The notes under the pieces: model-generated
What the model saw: the letters and a program-made list of their open reading frames with translations, nothing else
Told to the model about the DNA's origin: nothing
Databases searched by the model: none
Position numbers and translations under genes: made by a program
In this document: positions 52,729-60,378 of the stretch, piece by piece
Numbering within the stretch: position 1 is the first letter of the stretch
Layout: each line of letters starts with the position of its first letter
Assembly (NCBI GenBank): GCA_047600765.1
Contig: JASGKF010000001.1
Span: 372,001-436,000, forward strand
Direction: 5' to 3'
Origin: Viridibacterium sp047600765
GTDB taxonomy: Bacteria; Pseudomonadota; Gammaproteobacteria; Burkholderiales; Rhodocyclaceae
DNA length: 64,000 nucleotides

Positions 52729-53517
52729 ATGCAATCCGCCCAATTCCCCGATCTCAAGAACAAGCGCGTCCTCATCACCGGCTCCACCATGGGCATCGGC
52801 CTCGCCACCGCTAGGGCTTTTGCCGCACAAGGCGCCAAGGTGGGCCTCAACGGCCGCCGCGCACCAGATGATCTGGAGGGACTGCTCGCCGGCTTGCGTG
52901 CAGATGGCGGCGACGCAGCTTTCTTCGCTGCCGACCTTGCGGACTCCGCCGCTTGCAACAAGCTGGTGGCGGACTTCGTGGCGCGCTTCGGCGGCATCGA
53001 CGTGCTGATCAACAATGCCGGCGGTCTCGTTGGCCGCAAGCCGCTGCCCGATATTGACGATGCCTTCTTCGATGCCGTGCACGACCTCAACATGCGCTCG
53101 GTGCTGATGACCACGCGCGCTGCCCTGCCCCACCTGCGCGAGTCGGCCAAGGCCTCGGGCCAGACCAGTGCCGTCATCTCGGTCGGCTCGATTGCCGGCC
53201 ACACCGGCGGCGGCCCCGGCGCCTCCTTGTATGGTGCAGCCAAGGCCTGGCTGCACAACATTCACAAGAACTGGGTCGATTACCACACCGACGACGGCAT
53301 CCGCTTCAACATCGTCTCGCCCGGTACGGTGGATACCGCCTTCCACGCCGACAAGACCGCAGAAGTGCGCCAGCGCATCAGCGCCGGCATCCCCATGGGG
53401 CGCTTCGGCAAGGCCGAAGAAATGGCGCCGGCCTTCCTGTTCTTTGCCTCGCATGCCTGCAGCGGCTACGTCACCGGGCAGATCCTCGACGTGAACGGCG
53501 GGCAGTTCATGCCCTGA
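52729..53517 (+). CDS. SDR-family oxidoreductase
   Basis: 262 residues. A classical short-chain dehydrogenase: nucleotide motif TGSTMGIGLATARAFA, NNAGG, catalytic Ser in ISVGSIAG and Tyr/Lys in SLYGAAKAWLHN, C-terminal SGYVTGQILDVNGGQFMP. The NGRR after the second strand suggests NADP(H), but the cofactor is uncertain. Substrate is unknown. Location between edd and the pectate lyases could mean a role in uronate or ketodeoxyuronate metabolism, but the sequence does not show this. Confidence 0.88.
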   Translation: MQSAQFPDLKNKRVLITGSTMGIGLATARAFAAQGAKVGLNGRRAPDDLEGLLAGLRADGGDAAFFAADLADSAACNKLVADFVARFGGIDVLINNAGGLVGRKPLPDIDDAFFDAVHDLNMRSVLMTTRAALPHLRESAKASGQTSAVISVGSIAGHTGGGPGASLYGAAKAWLHNIHKNWVDYHTDDGIRFNIVSPGTVDTAFHADKTAEVRQRISAGIPMGRFGKAEEMAPAFLFFASHACSGYVTGQILDVNGGQFMP

Positions 53518-53888
53518 AACACCTGGTTCGACCGAGGCTGGCATTTAGATGTTTTTGCAACAAATCAAAACGCCAGTCGGACGTCATGCCTCCCCGCGCT
53601 GCAACACAGCCCGATCCGGTCGCGGGGCAAATTTTTCCTTTTACCTCGCAATGACTTGGCAAGCTGCCTCGTGAGAAAGCGCCAAGTCGCTGTCCGGAAA
53701 GAGAAAAACCTGCCGCACCGCAGCATCCATAAGCAAAAAAACATCCGTGCGAAATTCACCAGATCTCGCGCGGATTTCTTTGCCTTGTAAGAGTTTGTCT
53801 TACAGACTGCAGTGGCAGCCCGGTAGCAAACGCCCGTTCCAGATCTCTCTGGCCACGGAGCGACATCCAAAAACACAGGAGACAAGCA
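53518..53888 (+). promoter_or_regulatory. Upstream region of pectate lyase 1, with inverted repeats
   Basis: 371 bp without a gene. It holds GACTTGGC/GCCAAGTC arms (53653-53660, 53681-53688), a stem ATCCGTGCGA/TCGCGCGGAT (53743-53752, 53766-53775) followed by TTTCTTT, and TGTAAGA/TCTTACA (53786-53792, 53798-53804). The ribosome site AGGAGA precedes the start. No sure -35/-10 pair was identified. Confidence 0.45.
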
Positions 53889-55370
53889 ATGCAATCCAAG
53901 CTTTTGAAGCCGGCCGTCCTCGCCGCAGCCGTACTGGCCGCGAGCCAGGCCTTCGCAGGCCCCGTGGGTTATGGCGCAGCAACGACTGGCGGTGGCAGCA
54001 AGTCCGCCGTGACCGTCACTTCCCTGTCTGCCGCGCAATCCGCCATCGACTCGTACGACGGCAGCAGCGGCCTGGTGCTCAACTACACGGGCACGTTCAA
54101 CTTCAGCTCGATTTCCGACCCTTGCGCACAACACAGCAAGTCGGCCCAGATCCTTGAAGTCAAGAACAAGAGCAACATCACCATCAAGGGTGCCAACGGC
54201 TCCTCCGCCAACTTCGGTATCCACATCGTCGGCGCTTCGAACAACGTCATCGTGCAGAACATGACCATCGGTCTGCTGCCGGGTGGCGAAGCGGCTGACT
54301 CGATCTCGATCGAAGGCAACTCCAGCGGTGCTCCCTCGACGATCTGGATCGACCACAACACCATTTTCAGCAAGCTGGTCGATTGTTCCGGTGCCGGTGA
54401 CGCCTCGTTCGACGGCGCCATGGACAACAAGAAGGGCGCCAAGAACATCACCTACTCGTACAACTACATTCACGATCACCAGAAGGTGGCCCTGAACGGT
54501 CACAGCGACAGCGACAGCACCAACGCTTCGATGACGGCCACGTACCACCACAACCGTTTCGAGAACGTGAAGTCGCGCCTGCCGCTGCAACGCATGGGCA
54601 AGACCCACAGCTACAACAACTACTACGCCAACGTGTCCACCTCGGGCATCAACGTGCGTATGGGCGGTGTGGCGCTGATCGAATCGAACTACTTCGAGAA
54701 CGTGAAGAACCCCGTCACCTCGCGTGACAGCGACTCGATCGGTTACTGGGACCTGCGTAACAACTACGTCGGCTCGGGCATCACTTGGGATACGCCGGAC
54801 TCGGCCACCGTCAATGCGACGGGCTGGACGACCACAAAGTCCTTCGGTTCGACGGGTTACAGCTACTCGGTCGATTCGGCAGCTTGCGTGAAGTCCATCG
54901 TGATCGCTACGGCTGGCGCGGGCACCAACCTGGCCACCACGGCCAGCTGCTCGGGTAACAGCAGCTCGTCCAGCAGCGTCGCCAGCTCCTCGTCCTCGTC
55001 GAAGGCTTCGTCCAGCGTCGCTTCGTCCTCGTCGTCGAAGGCCTCTTCGAGCGTCGCTTCGTCTTCCTCGTCGAAGGCTTCGTCCAGCGCCGCTTCGTCG
55101 TCGTCCTCCAAGGCCTCGTCCAGCGCCGCCAGCAGCTCGGGCAGCGCTCCGGTCCTGACCGGCACGGGTGACTACCCTGATGGCTTCAGCAAGTGCGCCG
55201 ACCTCGGCGGCACCTGCTCCGTCAGCTCCGGTACCGGCTGGGTAGCCTTCGGTCGCAAGGGCAACTGGGTGACCAAGAAGGTCACCGTGGGCAGCAGCAT
55301 CGCTTGTACCGTCGCAGCCTTCGGCTCCGACCCGGGCGGCAACCCCAACAAGTGCTCATACCAGAAGTAA
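53889..55370 (+). CDS. Pectate lyase, family PL1, with Ser-rich linker and C-terminal module (copy 1)
   Basis: 493 residues. It is secreted: the signal peptide ends near ASQAFA-GPVG. The PL1 beta-helix spans about 24-350, with IWIDHNT (the vWiDH site), SFDGAMDNKKG (calcium-site region), HDHQKVALNG and SRLPLQR (catalytic-Arg motif RxPxxR). A Ser/Ala/Lys linker (about 355-420) and a module of about 65 residues with four Cys (GDYPDGFSKCA to GNPNKCS) follow. It cleaves polygalacturonate by beta-elimination. It is the first of five tandem homologues and ends at a GGCGCC terminator. Confidence 0.93.
   Translation: MQSKLLKPAVLAAAVLAASQAFAGPVGYGAATTGGGSKSAVTVTSLSAAQSAIDSYDGSSGLVLNYTGTFNFSSISDPCAQHSKSAQILEVKNKSNITIKGANGSSANFGIHIVGASNNVIVQNMTIGLLPGGEAADSISIEGNSSGAPSTIWIDHNTIFSKLVDCSGAGDASFDGAMDNKKGAKNITYSYNYIHDHQKVALNGHSDSDSTNASMTATYHHNRFENVKSRLPLQRMGKTHSYNNYYANVSTSGINVRMGGVALIESNYFENVKNPVTSRDSDSIGYWDLRNNYVGSGITWDTPDSATVNATGWTTTKSFGSTGYSYSVDSAACVKSIVIATAGAGTNLATTASCSGNSSSSSSVASSSSSSKASSSVASSSSSKASSSVASSSSSKASSSAASSSSSKASSSAASSSGSAPVLTGTGDYPDGFSKCADLGGTCSVSSGTGWVAFGRKGNWVTKKVTVGSSIACTVAAFGSDPGGNPNKCSYQK
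54961..55143 (+). repeat. Low-complexity Ser-rich linker repeats in pectate lyase 1
   Basis: Imperfect direct repeats of TCG/AGC/TCC codons with units like SSSSSKASSSVA. Similar tracts occur in copies 2, 3 and 5 at about 56718-56895, 58597-58734 and 61477-61626. They are prone to length change by slippage or recombination. Confidence 0.85.
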
Positions 55371-55392
55371 GTCAGCCCAGACTGACTGTTCG

Positions 55393-55417
55393 ACGGCGCC
55401 TTCGGGCGCCGTTTTTT
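55393..55417 (+). terminator. Terminator after pectate lyase 1
   Basis: Stem ACGGCGCC/GGCGCCGT, loop TTCG, six T. Confidence 0.92.
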
Positions 55418-55496
55418 ATTTCACCGAGCAAAACTCTTCCGTCTTATCTGACAAAAGCCGTCACAAAACCCGCCAATTCTCCTGTCAGACAATCAT

Positions 55497-55522
55497 CAAA
55501 TTTAATTGATTCATTAAATTTG
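55497..55522. promoter_or_regulatory. AT-rich perfect inverted repeat before pectate lyase 2
   Basis: Arms CAAATTTAAT (55497-55506) and ATTAAATTTG (55513-55522) flank a 6-nt spacer, 112 bp before the start codon. The AT content stands out from the surrounding GC-rich DNA. A regulator site is likely; the regulator is unknown. Confidence 0.5.
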
Positions 55523-55634
55523 CCACATGGTTTTCAGATGTTGTCACGCACACTTCAAACACCCGTAAGACAGCACGGGGGCAGTCGCAACGACAGCACT
55601 AGCCAGACAGACAAAACAAACAGGAGACATGCAC

Positions 55635-57122
55635 ATGAAATCGACTTTCTTGAAACCTGCCGTGATCGCAGCCGCCGTGCTGGCTGCCAGCCAGGTTCAA
55701 GCCGGCCCTGTGGGCTACGGCGCAGCCACGACCGGGGGTGGCAGCAAGACCGCCGTCAATGTCTCAACACTGTCCGCCATGCAGTCAGCCATCGACGCCT
55801 ACGACGGCTCGAGTGGTCTGGTACTCAACTACACGGGCACCTTCAACTTTGCTTCGATCACCGATGTCTGCGCCCAATGGCAAAAGTCGGCCCAGACGCT
55901 GGAGGTCAAGAACAAGAGCAACATCACGATCAAGGGTGCCAACGGCTCGTCAGCCAACTTCGGTATCCATGTGGCCGGCAGCGCCAGCAACATCATCATC
56001 CAGAACATGACCATCGGCCTGCTGCAGGGCGGTGAGTCGGCCGACTCGATCTCGCTGGAAGGCATGTCCAGCGGTGCGCCGTCGAACATCTGGGTCAACC
56101 ACAACACCATCTTCGCTTCGCTGACCGAGTGCTCGGGCGCCGGCGACGCCTCCTTCGACGGCGGTATCGACCTCAAGAAGGGCGTCAAGAACGTCACCAT
56201 CTCGTACAACTACGTGCATGACTACCAGAAGGTCAGCCTCAACGGTTACAGCGACAGCGACACGGCCCACGATGCTGCCCGCACGACCTATCACAACAAC
56301 CGTTTCGAAGCCGTGAAGTCGCGCCTGCCGCTGCAACGCCGTGGCCTGACCCACATCTTCAACAACTACTTCAACGACGTGCATACCTCGGGCATCAACG
56401 TGCGTATGGGTGGCCAGTCGCTGATCGAATCGAACTACTTCGAGAACGTCGCCAACCCCGTCACCTCGCGTGACAGCTCGGCCGTCGGCTACTGGGATCT
56501 GCGTAACAACTACGTGGGCGCTGGCATTACCTGGACGGTGCCCGAATCGACCTCGAACCCCTACGTGAACGCCACCAACTGGTCGACGACCAAGGCCTTC
56601 GGCTCCACCGGCTACAGCTACAGCGTTTCGCCGGCCGCCTGCGTGAAGGCCCTGGCCATCGCTACGGCAGGTGCCGGCACCAACCTCGCAACAACGGGTG
56701 GCAGCTGCACGGCGACCAGCAGCTCGTCGTCGAGCGCCGCGGCCAGCTCCGTCGCCTCGTCGGCAGCCAGCAGCGTTGCCAGCTCTTCGTCCTCGTCGAA
56801 GGCTTCGTCCAGCGCAGCCAGCTCCGTCGCTTCTTCCTCTTCGTCGTCACGTGCTTCGTCGAGTGCAGCCAGCTCGGCAGCCAGCAGCTCGGGCAGCGCA
56901 CCAGTCCTGAGCGGCACGGGTGACTACCCCACCGGCTTCAGCAAGTGCGCAGACGAAGCCGGCACCTGCTCGGTGACTGCCGGTACGGGCTGGGTTGCTT
57001 ACGGTCGCAAGGGCAAGTGGGTCACCAAGTATGTCGGCGTGGGCAAGAGCATCGCTTGTACCGTTGCAGCCTTCGGCTCCGACCCGGGCGGCAACCCCAA
57101 CAAGTGTTCGACGCAAAACTGA
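55635..57122 (+). CDS. Pectate lyase, family PL1, with Ser-rich linker and C-terminal module (copy 2)
   Basis: 495 residues from ATG 55635. The ATG at 55629 is only 2 nt after AGGAG, while 55635 is 8 nt after it and opens directly into the signal peptide (MKSTFLKPAVIAAAVLAAS). The layout equals copy 1: beta-helix, Ser-rich linker and four-Cys module. The conserved vWiDH motif here reads IWVNHNT, with Asp replaced by Asn; SFDGGIDLKKG, HDYQKVSLNG and SRLPLQR are retained. Activity may be altered. It is closely similar to copy 1, pointing to tandem duplication. Confidence 0.92.
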   Translation: MKSTFLKPAVIAAAVLAASQVQAGPVGYGAATTGGGSKTAVNVSTLSAMQSAIDAYDGSSGLVLNYTGTFNFASITDVCAQWQKSAQTLEVKNKSNITIKGANGSSANFGIHVAGSASNIIIQNMTIGLLQGGESADSISLEGMSSGAPSNIWVNHNTIFASLTECSGAGDASFDGGIDLKKGVKNVTISYNYVHDYQKVSLNGYSDSDTAHDAARTTYHNNRFEAVKSRLPLQRRGLTHIFNNYFNDVHTSGINVRMGGQSLIESNYFENVANPVTSRDSSAVGYWDLRNNYVGAGITWTVPESTSNPYVNATNWSTTKAFGSTGYSYSVSPAACVKALAIATAGAGTNLATTGGSCTATSSSSSSAAASSVASSAASSVASSSSSSKASSSAASSVASSSSSSRASSSAASSAASSSGSAPVLSGTGDYPTGFSKCADEAGTCSVTAGTGWVAYGRKGKWVTKYVGVGKSIACTVAAFGSDPGGNPNKCSTQN

Positions 57123-57140
57123 TCTCACTCGCTTCACGAA

Positions 57141-57165
57141 AACGGCGCCCTCGGGCGCCGTTTTT
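57141..57165 (+). terminator. Terminator after pectate lyase 2
   Basis: Stem AACGGCGCC/GGCGCCGTT, loop CTCG, T-run. Confidence 0.92.
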
Positions 57166-57587
57166 CATTTCTGTGTCGTCGCGATCAGGCAGACGCAAAT
57201 CCAGTAGGTCCGGTAACAATATTTGATTCCCGATTTGAACAAATTAAAAACAATTTGTTGTCAATGAATATTAATCGCTCATGGCAAATATTTAACGCAT
57301 TCCATTTGCATGCATTGATGCATAGCGTCAAACAGGCGGAGTAACCAGAACCCCCATCCGGCCGAAGCATTGCACCCCGCACAGAATGCACCGCGATTTG
57401 CAGGACGGCGCCGCAACAAGAATCGACAAAATCGATCGGCGCCGAAAGTGCGAAATATCACGCCTGACGAATATTGCGATGTCGGAATATTTCTTACAGA
57501 CTACGCGCCGACTCAAGCAAGGCGCTGGTTTGTATTGCAGAAAGTCCGTGCCGCAGTTGACCAAAAAATCAGATCAGGAGACAGAAA
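57166..57587 (+). promoter_or_regulatory. AT-rich intergenic region before pectate lyase 3
   Basis: 422 bp without a gene. Positions about 57205-57320 are strikingly AT-rich and hold the perfect inverted repeat AACAAATT/AATTTGTT with a 6-nt spacer (57238-57259). TCTTACAGACT (57492-57502) is shared with the upstream region of copy 1. AGGAG lies 7 nt before the start. Confidence 0.5.
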
Positions 57588-58961
57588 ATGAAAGCCACTT
57601 TCTTCAAGTCCGCGCTGGCTGTTGCTGCGCTGGCTGCCGCAGCCCAGGCCTCTGCAGGCCCGGTCGGCTACGGCGCTGCCACCACTGGCGGTACCGGCGG
57701 TGAAGTCGTCAACGCCACCAGCCGCGATGCGATCCAGAACGCCATCGCCACCCTCAAGACCAACCCGCGCAAGCTGATCATCAACGTCAGCGGCAACATC
57801 TCCGGCGACACCATCGTGCTCGACGGCGAAGTGGGCGGCAACAACGTGTCCATCATCGGCGTGGGCAACACCGCCAACTTCACGACCGGCATCAAGCTGA
57901 AGAACGGCGCCAGCAACGTCATCATCCGTAACCTGACCATCCACCACGTCAATACGGGTGACAAGGACGGCATCGGCATCGAAGGCACCTCCAGCAACAT
58001 CTGGATCGACCACAACACCCTGTACAGCTCGCTGGACGTGGACAAGGACTACTACGACGGTCTGGCTGATACGAAGAAGGGCGCCGACAAGGTCACCATC
58101 TCGTACAACTACTTCCACGACCACCACAAGGCTTCGCTGCATGGTTACAGCGACAGCGACAACACCACGCGCAACATCACCCTGCACCACAATCGCTGGG
58201 AGAACATCGGTTCGCGTACCCCGCTGCAACGCTTCGGCAAGGCCCACATCTACAACAACTACTACAACAACATCACCACCAGCGGCATCAACATCCGCAT
58301 GGGTGGCGTGGCGCTGATCGAAAACAACTACTTCGAAAATGCCAAGAACCCCGTTACCTCGCGTGACAGCTCGTCGATCGGTTACTGGGAACTGAAGGGT
58401 AACTACGTTGGCAGCGGCATCACCTGGGACACGCCGGATTCGGCCACGGTGAACGCCACCAACTGGACCACGACCAAGAGCTACGGCTCAGTCGGCTACA
58501 GCTACAGCCTTGATGCAGCCTCCTGCGTGAAGAGCGTCGTCATCGCCACGGCTGGCGCCGGCAAGAACCTCGCCGAGTCCGCATCGTGCACGGTGACCAG
58601 CTCGTCGAGCAGCGCCGCTTCGAGCGTTGCCTCCTCGTCGTCTTCGTCGAAGGCTTCGAGCAGCGTCGCCTCCAGCTCCTCGTCCTCCAAGGCCTCCAGC
58701 AGCGCAGCATCAAGCGCCGCCTCGTCCTCGGGCAGCGGCCCGGTCCTGACCGGCACGGGTGACTACCCCGATGGCTTCAGCAAGTGCGCAAACCTGGGCG
58801 AAACCTGCTCAGTTGCCAAGGGCACCGGCTGGGTTGCTTTCGGTCGCAAGGGCAAGTGGGTCACCAAGAAGGTCACCGTCGGCAGCAGCATCGCTTGTAC
58901 CGTTGCAGCCTTCGGCTCTGACCCGGGCGGCAACCCCAACAAGTGCTCGACGCAGAACTGA
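57588..58961 (+). CDS. Pectate lyase, family PL1, with Ser-rich linker and C-terminal module (copy 3)
   Basis: 457 residues. Signal peptide MKATFFKSALAVAALAAAAQASA. The N-terminal third of the beta-helix differs from copies 1 and 2 (AIQNAIATLKTNPRKLIINVSGNISG), while the central and C-terminal parts are close. Motifs: IWIDHNT, YYDGLADTKKG, HDHHKASLHG and SRTPLQR. A Ser/Ala linker and the same four-Cys C-terminal module follow. The different first third suggests an older paralogue or recombination within the array. Confidence 0.93.
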   Translation: MKATFFKSALAVAALAAAAQASAGPVGYGAATTGGTGGEVVNATSRDAIQNAIATLKTNPRKLIINVSGNISGDTIVLDGEVGGNNVSIIGVGNTANFTTGIKLKNGASNVIIRNLTIHHVNTGDKDGIGIEGTSSNIWIDHNTLYSSLDVDKDYYDGLADTKKGADKVTISYNYFHDHHKASLHGYSDSDNTTRNITLHHNRWENIGSRTPLQRFGKAHIYNNYYNNITTSGINIRMGGVALIENNYFENAKNPVTSRDSSSIGYWELKGNYVGSGITWDTPDSATVNATNWTTTKSYGSVGYSYSLDAASCVKSVVIATAGAGKNLAESASCTVTSSSSSAASSVASSSSSSKASSSVASSSSSSKASSSAASSAASSSGSGPVLTGTGDYPDGFSKCANLGETCSVAKGTGWVAFGRKGKWVTKKVTVGSSIACTVAAFGSDPGGNPNKCSTQN

Positions 58962-58981
58962 CGAGCCTTGATGTGACATGG

Positions 58982-59006
58982 AAAACGGCGCTTCGGCGCC
59001 GTTTTT
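58982..59006 (+). terminator. Terminator after pectate lyase 3
   Basis: Stem AAAACGGCGC/GCGCCGTTTT, loop TTCG, T-run. Confidence 0.92.
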
Positions 59007-59083
59007 CTTTGGTCGTGACGCCTGCGCTGGACACCCGACCAGCAGCGCCTTAGGCTCCAGCACCCTGTCGCTGAAAGCCGTCC

Positions 59084-60184
59084 ATGAAGCACCGCCCAGC
59101 CCTCGCCCTGCTCGCCGCAGTACTCATGACAAGCAGTGCCAGCGCAGCCGTCGGCGGCTATGCCCAGGCCACCGGGGGCGGTAACGCCAAGCCCGTCATC
59201 GTGCGCGACAAGTACGAGATGCAGGATGCCATCAACGACTACTCAGGCTCGGGCGGGCTTGTGTTGCTCTACACCGGCAAGTTCGACCCGGCCCCCATCC
59301 TCGCCGACGTCTGCGGGCAGTGGCGCAAATCTACGGTGGAGCTGGTCATCAACGACAAACGCGACATCACCATTCTTGGCGCAGACGGCTCGTCCGCCAA
59401 CTTCGGCATCCGCATCAAGGGCTTCGCCAGCAACATCATCGTGCGCAACATGAGCATCGGCCTCGTGCCAGGTGGCGCCAACAACGGCGACGCCATCGGT
59501 ATCGAAGGGCGCGCCAACCACATCTGGATCGATCACAACGAGCTCTACAGCCAACGCATCCACTGCCCCTACACGCCCGGTGACGATACGACCTTCGATG
59601 GCCTGCTCGACATCCGCGACAACGTTGACCACATCACCATCTCCTACAACTACATCCACGACCACGACAAGGTCGGTCTCAACGGCTCCAGCGATCGCGA
59701 CACGCCGGATCGTCACATCACCTACGCCCACAACTGGTACCGCAACGTCGGCCAGCGCCTGCCCCTGCAGCGTGGCGGGTTCTCCCACATCTACAACAAC
59801 TATTACGACGGCATTGCCGAACACGGCATCAACGTGCGCATGGGCGGCTTCGCACTCATCGAAGGCAACCGGTTCGAGAACGCCCGCAATCCCGTCACCT
59901 CGCGCCTGAGCCCGAAAACCGGCGATTGGGAACTGCGCGACAACAACATCGCCTCGCCCGCTGATTTCGAGCGCTTCGGCATCACCTGGAGCCCGGCACG
60001 CAGCGGGCCCAGCCGCGACGCCACCGACTGGGCCAGCACCAGCAAGTTCCCGCAACCCCTGCCCTACGCCTACACGGTGCAGCCTGCCGCCCTCGTGAAG
60101 TGCCTGGCCATGGCCACCGCTGGCCAGGGCAAGCAGCTGGCCGAGGTGGATGCCGCCCTGCTGGGCTGCAACGCCACTCGCTGA
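59084..60184 (+). CDS. Pectate lyase, family PL1, single-domain (copy 4)
   Basis: 366 residues. Signal peptide MKHRPALALLAAVLMTSSASA. Only the beta-helix is present; there is no Ser-rich linker or C-terminal module. Motifs: IWIDHNE, TFDGLLDIRDN, HDHDKVGLNG and QRLPLQR. It is closer to copy 5 than to copies 1-3 (both have CGQWRKS/CGQWSKS, PAPILA and GLVPGG segments). No strong ribosome site precedes the ATG, and it starts 78 bp after the copy 3 terminator. Confidence 0.92.
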   Translation: MKHRPALALLAAVLMTSSASAAVGGYAQATGGGNAKPVIVRDKYEMQDAINDYSGSGGLVLLYTGKFDPAPILADVCGQWRKSTVELVINDKRDITILGADGSSANFGIRIKGFASNIIVRNMSIGLVPGGANNGDAIGIEGRANHIWIDHNELYSQRIHCPYTPGDDTTFDGLLDIRDNVDHITISYNYIHDHDKVGLNGSSDRDTPDRHITYAHNWYRNVGQRLPLQRGGFSHIYNNYYDGIAEHGINVRMGGFALIEGNRFENARNPVTSRLSPKTGDWELRDNNIASPADFERFGITWSPARSGPSRDATDWASTSKFPQPLPYAYTVQPAALVKCLAMATAGQGKQLAEVDAALLGCNATR

Positions 60185-60378
60185 CCCACGACCTGACAGC
60201 GTCGAGTCGCCTCGCCCGACAAGGCCTGGCGCGGACCTCTACTGCGCGCTGCGCTGCGAGGTTGTCATTCTGGATGTTCTATCCCACACTACATCGGCTT
60301 GCCCAAGGGACGCAGATCCCGGCATGCCAATGCGCCGTCACGACGGCGTAACAAAACCCATAGTTCCAGGAGACAACC

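Noticed and set aside
54961..55143. Ser-rich repeats considered as a CRISPR or mobile repeat array
   Set aside because: The repeats are in frame, encode a linker, lack unique spacers and recur in the paralogues.
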